From Candidatus Woesearchaeota archaeon (GTDB lineage: Archaea > Nanobdellota > Nanobdellia > Woesearchaeales > UBA9642): a DNA stretch of 59,494 nt. Under the pieces are notes generated by a model. The model had not been told where the DNA came from. It saw only the letters and a list, made by a program, of their open reading frames with translations, and ran no database searches. The stretch lies in the NCBI GenBank assembly GCA_016928115.1, contig JAFGLI010000006.1:1-59494 (forward strand), in the 5' to 3' direction. Of the stretch, positions 37,009 to 45,447 are shown piece after piece (the stretch's first letter is position 1; every line of letters begins with the position of its first letter). A program made the translations under genes and the position numbers.

Positions 37009-37041
37009 TTTTTTAAAAATACATATTATTTTATATTTTAA

Positions 37042-39234
37042 TCAAGCAAGAATATCCTCAATATTGGAATCCTTGGTAAAAAGGAATGTCCTTTTTATAT
37101 TTCTTGTAGTTCTTGTATACTCCCTTAATTTCCTTAGGTCCTTAACAGGAATTATATGTATATCACCTTCAGGAGACTCTTTTATGCTTTTCCTTAAGCT
37201 ATTGTTTGTTTTTATCTCTATCTTTGTTTCTTTTGGGAACCTTGATTCATACACTAATTTTTCTATATGGTATTTTGCCTTATCACCCTTTCTTTTCGTG
37301 GATATTACCCATATGTTTATAGTGCCTTTCCAGTTCATATACAGCTTAAGGGCAGTGAGCATGGCAAGGTCAAAGTCCCTTTTTTCATATACCATTTTAT
37401 GTATTAAGTCATCAGTCAGCCATATATGGATATCTTTCTGTGACCCAAGGCCCAGTTCCTCATTCTTGTCAAAAAACATAAGACCGACATCAACTTCCTG
37501 AATAGTATTGTATATTTTCTCAAGTTCTTTTTTTGTAAAATTGTCAGGGCCTGCAGGTATTAATAATATGTTGGGGTGGAAAAACTGGCCTTCTATTGTC
37601 TCAAGGGCAATGCATATTCCCTCCATGTAATTTTCCGAGGAAACATGGGCATATGAGCTGAATATTCCCTGCTGGCTGAATTTCTTTACAAGTTCAGGCA
37701 TTTCCTTAAGCTCCTTTTTCTTCTTTTTTTCATCTAATTTCTCCTTATCTACTGTCAAATCCTCTTCAAGCTCCATTCCTAAAACAGATATTATGCCGTT
37801 GGGATAAATAATTGACTTTATAAGAGGATATGTCCCAAGTATTTTCTCTGATGTTGTTGCAGGAAGCAGTATGCTCGGCTTCCATATATGCTTCTTTGAC
37901 TCATCTAAAAAAGTTACTTCTTTTGCAGCCCATTCAGACAGGGCAGAAAACAAGCCTGACCTTACAAATCCTTTTTTTATATGAAGATGCCTCTTTACTA
38001 AAGCAAGATAAGTAATGAAAAGTGCCATTAATGCTATAGTTCCAGCCATGACATTAAGCGAAAACATTATGATTGTAGAGCCAAAAACACCATACAATGG
38101 TATTATCCTCGGCACCTTGAATGTCGGCCTGTAACTCGGCAGGTTTAAAGACTGCTCTATAAATACTACAAGATTAATCATGATATAAGTAATCAGAAAA
38201 AACATAGTTATGACGGGAGCAACTGTATTAATAGAGCCTACAAGCAGTATGGGTAGTATTATAATTGATGAAAAGAAAACAGCATTTCTTGGCTCTCCTT
38301 TGTCGGTTTTCCTTGCAAGTGTTTTTGAAGGAATTATCCTGTTCTCAGCAAGCGCCTGTAATACTCTTGTTGAAGCAATCCATGTTGTTAAAGCACTTGA
38401 AAATGTGGCTGCTAAAATACCAAATAATACCAGGGAGGGAACTGAAGAATAAAACAGAATTGCCAAATTATTATTCACTAATTCAGAAGGGTCTGCCACC
38501 TGGCCAAACCAGAGGATAATTATCAGATATATAACTGTGGTCACAGCGAGAGCAGACAACACCCCTTTTGGAATCTGTTTTTTGGGGTCAGTTAATTCTC
38601 CTGAAAGCCCTATTCCGGCCATTAATCCTGTAGCTGCAGGAAAAAACAGGGCAAACAAAGGCCAGAAGTTAGTCTTCATAGCCTGAATATTAAAAAAAGG
38701 AACTATTGCCCCATGGCTCCACCAGCTTCCGCCTGAAAGAACTGAAACCAAAGAGACCAGTATTAAAAGAAAAACCAGGAACTGGGCCCTTATGGCAAAG
38801 GATGTGCTTATGAATGTTGTAAGGAAAATAATAATAAAAAGGGCCAATAGAACATATATTCTCGGATGCATAGGAAAGATAACGCGCCATGTTTCAATAA
38901 AACCAAATAAATAAATACCCACTGAAAACACCTGCGCCAGAAACAAAGGTATGCCCACACTGCCCCCTATTTCTATACCTAATGTTGTTGATAATATAGA
39001 GAAAGCGCCTCCGCCGCCCATTTTTATGTTAGTCGTAATAGAACTTAATGATAAGCCTGTGGCAAATGTTATGGAAACAGCCAATAATAAAACTGCAATG
39101 CTGCCCACTATCCCTATAGAGCCAACTATGTAGCCAAGCCTTAAGAAAAGAATCACACCTATGATGCTGAGAAAGGTGGGGATAAAAACCCCCCTGAAAG
39201 AGCCGAATGTCCTTGAGCCTGTTGTGGGATACAT
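37042..39234 (-). CDS. APC-superfamily / cation-chloride cotransporter-like permease
   Basis: FRGVFIPTFLSIIGVILFLRLGYIVG, 12-TM pattern plus soluble C-terminal domain. Confidence 0.88.
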   Translation of the reverse strand: MYPTTGSRTFGSFRGVFIPTFLSIIGVILFLRLGYIVGSIGIVGSIAVLLLAVSITFATGLSLSSITTNIKMGGGGAFSILSTTLGIEIGGSVGIPLFLAQVFSVGIYLFGFIETWRVIFPMHPRIYVLLALFIIIFLTTFISTSFAIRAQFLVFLLILVSLVSVLSGGSWWSHGAIVPFFNIQAMKTNFWPLFALFFPAATGLMAGIGLSGELTDPKKQIPKGVLSALAVTTVIYLIIILWFGQVADPSELVNNNLAILFYSSVPSLVLFGILAATFSSALTTWIASTRVLQALAENRIIPSKTLARKTDKGEPRNAVFFSSIIILPILLVGSINTVAPVITMFFLITYIMINLVVFIEQSLNLPSYRPTFKVPRIIPLYGVFGSTIIMFSLNVMAGTIALMALFITYLALVKRHLHIKKGFVRSGLFSALSEWAAKEVTFLDESKKHIWKPSILLPATTSEKILGTYPLIKSIIYPNGIISVLGMELEEDLTVDKEKLDEKKKKKELKEMPELVKKFSQQGIFSSYAHVSSENYMEGICIALETIEGQFFHPNILLIPAGPDNFTKKELEKIYNTIQEVDVGLMFFDKNEELGLGSQKDIHIWLTDDLIHKMVYEKRDFDLAMLTALKLYMNWKGTINIWVISTKRKGDKAKYHIEKLVYESRFPKETKIEIKTNNSLRKSIKESPEGDIHIIPVKDLRKLREYTRTTRNIKRTFLFTKDSNIEDILA

Positions 39235-39335
39235 TAAAAACCTCTTTTTAATTTAACTATAGAAATAATTAAAACCTTAATATAAATATTTTTTGTTAAT
39301 AAGAGTACAAATATATTATTCCAATAATGTCTGCT

Positions 39336-39515
39336 TTAGTTTTTTGCCTGAATCTTCCTAAAAAAATTAATAAAAAACAGAACACTTGCAATTGAAACAA
39401 TTATGCCTCCATTTATATCTCCTCTATTAAAATAATGAAAGGTAGCAAATAGAAAAGCAATAGCTGAAACTAACCCTGGGTAAGGCCCAAAAAACCAAGA
39501 TTGTTTCTTTTTCAT
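39336..39515 (-). CDS. Small two-TM membrane protein (59 aa, not in ORF track)
   Basis: MKKKQSWFFGPYPGLVSAIAFLFATFHYFNRGDINGGIIVSIASVLFFINFFRKIQAKN-stop. Confidence 0.5.
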   Translation of the reverse strand: MKKKQSWFFGPYPGLVSAIAFLFATFHYFNRGDINGGIIVSIASVLFFINFFRKIQAKN

Positions 39516-39659
39516 ATACTTACATTAATTATTGAATAATATAAACATTTCGATAAGGCAGAATAAAATTGAATATAATTGTTATTATGTGTTTTTCTAC
39601 AAGAAAAATGCCGAAGCGAAGCATAAATACAGTATGAAGCAGGAGACGGTTTTAACTGA

Positions 39660-40028
39660 TTAAATAAAACTCATATAAATAAGCCATGCGCCAAGTAGAA
39701 TTAAGAAGATGGCACTAAGCCATTGTTTCTTTTTGAATCTCTGCGCTTGCTTATGTATAATCCCGGGAAAGCCTATTTTTGAAATACCTTTAAGTAAAGT
39801 TGACCAACCTAAAATAGTAATTACTACTTCCCAGCTTACAACCCAGACATTATGCAAAATTATGGTGACCAGTCCCATCAAGAAAGTAATATAACCGGTA
39901 GATATAACAAATGCTTTATCGTCAGTCATCTCTATAGTCCTACCTAATTGTTTTGTTATGATGAACAAAGAACCAAAAACAATAAAGAAACTGCCCCAAA
40001 GCCTTGCGAAAAAAATTGTGAGTTCCAT
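39660..40028 (-). CDS. Integral membrane protein
   Basis: 122 aa with about four hydrophobic segments. Confidence 0.6.
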   Translation of the reverse strand: MELTIFFARLWGSFFIVFGSLFIITKQLGRTIEMTDDKAFVISTGYITFLMGLVTIILHNVWVVSWEVVITILGWSTLLKGISKIGFPGIIHKQAQRFKKKQWLSAIFLILLGAWLIYMSFI

Positions 40029-40218
40029 AGTTTTTATTTAATGATTAAAGTATATAATGTTTTCGGTTAAAAAGGCTTAGAGTAATATTGCACTTAATTC
40101 CTGTCATATTTATTTTTAGAGCTGAACTAAATCCATTGAACTGAGAAAAACGAAAGCTTTATATAATATTTTATAATATTTTATTATAAATTATAATAAA
40201 TAATAAGGTGAATATAAA

Positions 40219-40461
40219 ATGGTACAAGCTATTGTGAACTTAGGAGAACGTGAAGATAGATTATTGACTATAGTTAAAGGTAAGTTTGGATTGAAAAATA
40301 AATCTGAAGCTGTTAATTTTGTAATAGATCAATATGGTGATGAACTTCTTGAACCTGAACTTAGACCTGAGTATAAAGAAGAATTATTAAAAATAGACAA
40401 AGGAAAATTCAAAAGGTTTAATAGTATTAATGATTTAAGAAAGGAAATAGAAAATGTATAG
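40219..40461 (+). CDS. RHH antitoxin-like protein (DUF2683-like)
   Basis: MVQAIVNLGEREDRLLTIVKGKFGLKNKSEAVNFVIDQYGDELLEPELRPEY. Confidence 0.75.
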   Translation: MVQAIVNLGEREDRLLTIVKGKFGLKNKSEAVNFVIDQYGDELLEPELRPEYKEELLKIDKGKFKRFNSINDLRKEIENV

Positions 40462-40735
40462 TTGGAAAAGAAGTGAAAAGTTAATCAAAATTCTAAAGAA
40501 GTTGTTTAAGAAAGATAAGAGAAGATATGAAACTACGCTTAATAAGATTAATGAAATTATCAGCAGTGAGAACCCAAATCGATATAAAAATTTGTGTTAT
40601 GATCTTAAAGAATTTAAGGGAGTTCATATCGATTCTCATTTTGTTCTCACCTTCAAAGTAGATGAAAATAATAAAATAATTAAATTTGAAGATCTACAGC
40701 ATCATGATGTGATCTACAGAAGGAAAAAGAAATAA
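40454..40735 (+). CDS. RelE/YafQ-like toxin
   Basis: WKRSEKLIKILKKLFKKDKRRYE...HIDSHFVLTFKVDENNKIIKFEDLQHHDVIY; overlaps antitoxin by 8 nt. Confidence 0.78.
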   Translation: MYSWKRSEKLIKILKKLFKKDKRRYETTLNKINEIISSENPNRYKNLCYDLKEFKGVHIDSHFVLTFKVDENNKIIKFEDLQHHDVIYRRKKK

Positions 40736-40816
40736 TTATTTTTCTCGTATTGATTAATAAACTTTTTCACTCTAATATATATACTTTTTTAAACTCAAAG
40801 GCTTTCTTTATTGAAA

Positions 40817-41521
40817 ATGGCAATAAATCCATCAAGAGAAGAATGGAAAACTTATAAAAATGTTTTTTCAAAGTTTAGTATAAGGCTTTTAGATAAATTA
40901 ATCTCTGAAGATGTTTTCAAAGGTTTGGAATCACCAATAAACATAGGAAAAGAAGCCAACATATTCACAGCATTAACAAAAAAAAATAAAAGGGTTGTAG
41001 TTAAAATTTATAGATTAGAAAGCTGTAATTTTAATAAGATGTATGAGTATATTGTTCAGGACACGCGTTATTCAAATATAAAAAAGAATAAGAGAAACAT
41101 AGTTTTTAAATGGACACAAAGGGAATATAAAAACCTGATGAAAGCAAGGGAAGTGATTAAAGTTCCCACCCCGCTGGCAGTAAAGGAGAATATTCTGGTT
41201 ATGGAATTCATCGGCACTAAAGAGCCGGCGCCTATGCTGAAAGATAAAGAGCCAAAAAATCCTGAAAAGTTTTTTAATGACATAATTGAAAATATGAGAA
41301 AATTATATAAAACAGGGATTATTCACGGGGACCTGTCCAAATTTAATATCCTGAACCATAATGAAAAGCCTGTGTTCATTGATTTTTCACAGGCAACATT
41401 AAAGGAATCATTCAATGCAGAGTATTTGCTGAAAAGAGATATTAAAAATGTGAGTGGTTATTTTTCAGGGTTTTTCGAGATAAATGAGGAAAATATACTA
41501 AAAAAGATAAAAGGCTCATAA
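40817..41521 (+). CDS. RIO-type serine/threonine kinase (Rio1-like)
   Basis: GKEANIFTALTKKNKRVVVKIYRLESCNF, GIIHGDLSKFNIL, FIDFSQA. Confidence 0.92.
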   Translation: MAINPSREEWKTYKNVFSKFSIRLLDKLISEDVFKGLESPINIGKEANIFTALTKKNKRVVVKIYRLESCNFNKMYEYIVQDTRYSNIKKNKRNIVFKWTQREYKNLMKAREVIKVPTPLAVKENILVMEFIGTKEPAPMLKDKEPKNPEKFFNDIIENMRKLYKTGIIHGDLSKFNILNHNEKPVFIDFSQATLKESFNAEYLLKRDIKNVSGYFSGFFEINEENILKKIKGS

Positions 41522-41554
41522 AAATTTAAAAACAATGCTCTTTTTCATAATAAA

Positions 41555-42094
41555 ATGGAATATGAATACATACTGAAAATACCTAAAGGAAGGATTGCTG
41601 TGCTAATAGGTAAGGAGGGGGAAATAAAGAAAGAAATAGAGTCAAACACAGATACAAGAATGGATATAGACTCAAAAAATGGTGAAGTAAAGGTAATGGG
41701 AGAAGACCCTTTAAAACTATATATAACAAGAAAGATAATAAAAGCCATAAGCAGGGGCTTTAATCCAAAAACAGCACAATTGCTCCTGAAGCCAGATTAC
41801 ATATTAAGGATTATCTCGCTGGATGAGTTCATAAAAAATAAAAACCACAGGAAACGGCTCAAAGGAAGGGTTATAGGAAAAGAAGGCAAGGCAAGGAAAA
41901 CAATTGAAGAACTGACTGACTGCAATATGTGTGTATATGGAAAAACCATTTCAATTATAGGCTTTGTCGAGGATGTTGAGACAGCCGCAAGGGCAGTTAT
42001 ACTTTTATTGGAAGGAAGCCCGCATTCAAATATATTCAGGTTTCTTGAGAAAAAAAAGAAAGACAAGATCGGTGAAAGGCTTAAAAGAGAATAG
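41555..42094 (+). CDS. KH-domain RNA-binding protein (Pno1/Dim2-like)
   Basis: IGKEGEIKKEIE..., GRVIGKEGKARKTIEELTDCNMCVYGKTISIIG. Confidence 0.88.
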   Translation: MEYEYILKIPKGRIAVLIGKEGEIKKEIESNTDTRMDIDSKNGEVKVMGEDPLKLYITRKIIKAISRGFNPKTAQLLLKPDYILRIISLDEFIKNKNHRKRLKGRVIGKEGKARKTIEELTDCNMCVYGKTISIIGFVEDVETAARAVILLLEGSPHSNIFRFLEKKKKDKIGERLKRE

Positions 42095-42240
42095 GATATT
42101 AACCCAAACATTTATAAACCCTTAGATTTCACAGAAATATATTAAGAAAATATGAGTGAGAGAGCACTGGTAACAACATATACTTTTCGCTTTTTCTATT
42201 AAATCATATTATATAAATAAATATTGTGAGGTAATTAAAT

Positions 42241-43536
42241 ATGAATACATTTGAAAATCTTAATTTAAGCGAACAACTAAAAGAATCAATTAACAGATTA
42301 GGTTTTACAGAACCTACACAAATCCAAAGAGAGTCTATCCCTTTAATATTAAAAGGTAAAGATGTTATAGGAGAATCTGCCACAGGCAGTGGTAAAACAC
42401 TGGCTTTTGGTGCAGGAATTATTAAAAATTGTAATCCTGATGGAGGAATTCAGGCAATTGTTTTAGTGCCAACAAGAGAACTGGCTGAACAAGTAAAAGA
42501 TGAAATGATTAAAATTTCTTATAACAAACCAATTAAAATTCTGGCAGTTTATGGCGGGGTTTCCATTAATCCGCAAATTGAAAAGTTAAGGAAAACCGAG
42601 GTTGTTATTGCAACTCCCGGCAGATTACTGGATCATCTAAACAGGCATACTATCAACACCTCTAAAGTAAAAATTATGGTATTGGATGAAGCTGACAGGA
42701 TGGTTGAAATGGGCTTTATTGAAGATGTTGAGCGAATTATTAAATCGTGCCCTAAGGACAGGCAAACATTGGTATTTTCAGCAACCATATACGGGCCTAC
42801 AAAAAGAATTGCACAAAAATACATGAAAAACCCTGAAACAATAGAAGCTACAAAGATGGTTGACCCGTCTAAACTAAAACAAACATATTATGATGTTCCC
42901 CCGAAATTAAAAAAAGAATTATTGGTCCACTTATTAAAAAAAGAAGATTCTGATTTGGTTATGGTCTTCTGCAACACCAGAAGAATAACAGATATAGTCG
43001 ACAGGGTTCTTAAAGCTAACGGCATTAAATCAGCTACGATTCACGGAGGGTTAAATCAGTCAAAAAGATTAAAAACAATTGAGCTGTTCCATAAAGGCAA
43101 ATTTAGGGTTTTAGTCTGCACAGATGTTGCTGCCCGGGGATTACATATAGAGGGAGTAACACATATCTATAATTTTGACATACCTAAAGAACCTGGGGAT
43201 TATGTGCATAGGATCGGCAGGACGGCAAGAGCAGGCAAGAAAGGCCTAGTTATTAATATTCTATCCTCTAATGATTATAAACTCTTTTCCAGATTAAAGA
43301 TGGCTTATGGGGAATTTGATATTCAGAAAGAAGAGAGGCCTTATCTAACTCCTATAACAAAAAGTGAAAAGAATTATTCAAGAGGAAAAGGTAATTTTAG
43401 AAAAGGTTATCGAAGAAAAAACACCAACAAATATGGAAGATCATCTTCAAGAAATAATACTAATAGACATGGAAAATCTTCTTCAAAAAATCCAAGATTC
43501 AAATCCCGAAGAAACTTTAAAAGGAAATATAATTAA
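42241..43536 (+). CDS. DEAD-box RNA helicase
   Basis: ATGSGKT, PTRELAEQ, VLDEADRM, SAT, ARGLHIEGV, HRIGRTARAG. Confidence 0.96.
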   Translation: MNTFENLNLSEQLKESINRLGFTEPTQIQRESIPLILKGKDVIGESATGSGKTLAFGAGIIKNCNPDGGIQAIVLVPTRELAEQVKDEMIKISYNKPIKILAVYGGVSINPQIEKLRKTEVVIATPGRLLDHLNRHTINTSKVKIMVLDEADRMVEMGFIEDVERIIKSCPKDRQTLVFSATIYGPTKRIAQKYMKNPETIEATKMVDPSKLKQTYYDVPPKLKKELLVHLLKKEDSDLVMVFCNTRRITDIVDRVLKANGIKSATIHGGLNQSKRLKTIELFHKGKFRVLVCTDVAARGLHIEGVTHIYNFDIPKEPGDYVHRIGRTARAGKKGLVINILSSNDYKLFSRLKMAYGEFDIQKEERPYLTPITKSEKNYSRGKGNFRKGYRRKNTNKYGRSSSRNNTNRHGKSSSKNPRFKSRRNFKRKYN

Positions 43537-43569
43537 TTTGTTTAGATATTTTTCTTGAGGGAGTTTAAT

Positions 43570-43755
43570 TGTTGTTATATTTCCTGTAAGGCTGAATTTT
43601 AGTGCAACGTTCCGAAGGGAAATTTCAGAGTTAAGTTTTCACGATAATAAATAACGACCGCAGAAGACTATATCATGAAAATCAGAGATTTTCAGGATGC
43701 CAAAAATGTTCCATTTTTGAGCATGTCCGTTAGGACTGAGGGGGAGTTCGATTAA
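43570..43755. other. Hairpin-dense, GC-richer intergenic region (candidate structured RNA or element end)
   Basis: UUCC-GAAG-GGAA, GAAAATC-AGA-GATTTTC, AAAAATG-TTC-CATTTTT, GTCC-GTTA-GGAC hairpins. Confidence 0.45.
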
Positions 43756-43767
43756 ATATAAAATTAA

Positions 43768-44025
43768 TCACTTTCTTTTCTTATTTTTAAGAAATCGTCT
43801 AATTAAATATACAGGAGATATTATGATTAATGAAACAAAAAATGAAATTATAATGGGTACTATCATTTCTAATCCCTGCCAGTTTCCCCACATACCCACA
43901 TTAATTGATCCTTTGTAAAATATACCTAAGAATATAAAAAACCATAATAATATTATTAAAATTATATCTAAACGATTGTATGCTTTTTTTAGATATGTTT
44001 TTATTTCATTTAACATTTTAAACAT
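43768..44025 (-). CDS. Small two-TM membrane protein
   Basis: 85 aa with two hydrophobic segments. Confidence 0.5.
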   Translation of the reverse strand: MFKMLNEIKTYLKKAYNRLDIILIILLWFFIFLGIFYKGSINVGMWGNWQGLEMIVPIIISFFVSLIIISPVYLIRRFLKNKKRK

Positions 44026-44099
44026 TTAGTATTCATTGATTATAAATTTTTTGGTAAAAATGGAATAAATTAAACATTTGAACTCCCCCCCTTTGCTTC

Positions 44100-44345
44100 T
44101 TCCATAAAAATCAAGATTTTTAGGGTCCCAGAAATCTTTGATTTCTGAAGATAACGAAGGCACCTATCTAAAAGATTCGAGGTTTGCCGACGGAGGAGAC
44201 AGTAAGAAAATTTTGGCTAATCGGTGTTATATGACCGACCCATACGAAGTATGGGGAGGGTAAGTCGCGAACATTAAAATTTCTTTTTGTAATTTTAACC
44301 ATAAGGTTGTGAGCGATTTCATATAACAATCTATATGCGAAAAAG
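44100..44345. other. Structured intergenic region next to recombinase (candidate ncRNA or recombination site)
   Basis: Nested complementary arms 44225-44234/44319-44328, 44239-44245/44249-44255, 44263-44268/44313-44318, 44274-44281/44291-44298. Confidence 0.5.
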
Positions 44346-44538
44346 GGGGAATTCGGGGTTTTTAGGGCTTTAGATGTTGGAATTTCATTATTTGATGTAG
44401 AAAAACTGTCTTTTTTAAACAGTGATGAAAATAAATATTATGGAATCTTGAAGATTTTTGATTGTTTTGCATCTTTAACAGAGATTTTTCGATTTTTTTG
44501 GGATTAGGTTTTTTAAGGAGTAGAATAAATATACATTA

Positions 44539-45351
44539 ATGGCAGTTGATGTAATTTATAATATGAAGAGGGAAATGCTTAGGAGAAAGCTATCGCCAAA
44601 AACAGTAAAGACATATCTTCAGTATGTTAAGTTATTTCTTTTAGCTAATAAAGATAAGGCTCCAAAAGAGTTCTCAAAAAAAGATGTTCGTGAATTTCTT
44701 TATAAGATGGAAGAGAAAAATGTTTCGGGAAGCACGCTTAATGTTGCACATAATGCACTAAGATTTATGATGATTGATGTATTGCATAAAGCGTGCTATC
44801 TAAAGATTCGCTATGCTAAAACACCTGTCCGAAAACCAGAATATTTAACAAAAAAAGAAATTAAAAAGATTTTAAATGTAATTACCAATAAAAAACACAA
44901 ACTCCTTGTTTCTCTGATGTACGGAGCAGGCCTTAGAGTAGGAGAAGTGACAAGATTAAAAGTATCTGATTTTTCATTTGAAGAAAATATTGGTTGGGTG
45001 AGAGCTGGAAAGGGGAACAAAGACAGGCCTTTTATTATTCCTCAAAAAATCAAAGAAGAAATAAAAAAACTATGTGAACAAGAAAGAACATGGCTTTTTC
45101 CGGGAAGAAAAGGGGCACTGACTATTAAATCAGTACAGGTAATGGTTGAAAAAGCCGGAAAGAAAGCAAAAATCAAAAAACACATTCATCCACACATGTT
45201 CAGGCACTCGTTTACAACACATTTGCTCGAATCTGGGATAGATGTAACATCAGTACAAAGTCTTTTAGGGCATATTAGACCAGAAACAACTCTTGGATAT
45301 TCACATACATTAAGACCGAAAATGATAGCGATAAAAAGCCCCCTAGACTAG
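44539..45351 (+). CDS. Tyrosine recombinase (XerA/XerCD-like integrase)
   Basis: SLMYGAGLRVGEVTRL, HPHMFRHSFTTHLLESG, QSLLGHIRPETTLGYSH. Confidence 0.92.
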   Translation: MAVDVIYNMKREMLRRKLSPKTVKTYLQYVKLFLLANKDKAPKEFSKKDVREFLYKMEEKNVSGSTLNVAHNALRFMMIDVLHKACYLKIRYAKTPVRKPEYLTKKEIKKILNVITNKKHKLLVSLMYGAGLRVGEVTRLKVSDFSFEENIGWVRAGKGNKDRPFIIPQKIKEEIKKLCEQERTWLFPGRKGALTIKSVQVMVEKAGKKAKIKKHIHPHMFRHSFTTHLLESGIDVTSVQSLLGHIRPETTLGYSHTLRPKMIAIKSPLD

Positions 45352-45447
45352 TTTTTCTTTCTATTTGGTTTATTAATAAAGCTTATTAATAAAGCTATAT
45401 ATATAGAAAAGTTTATTAATCTCTTATTTTTTAGGAAATGGTTGAAA

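Noticed and set aside
39590-39660. Small GC-richer patch with TTTTTC-tacaa-GAAAAA hairpin
   Set aside because: Too short and no further structure; likely a simple terminator between two minus-strand genes
44160-44345. RNase P RNA
   Set aside because: Conserved GAGGAAAGUCC and ACAGAA blocks not found
44200-44345. Integron attI/attC site
   Set aside because: No GTTRRRY/RYYYAAC core pair and no cassette array; recombinase looks Xer-like
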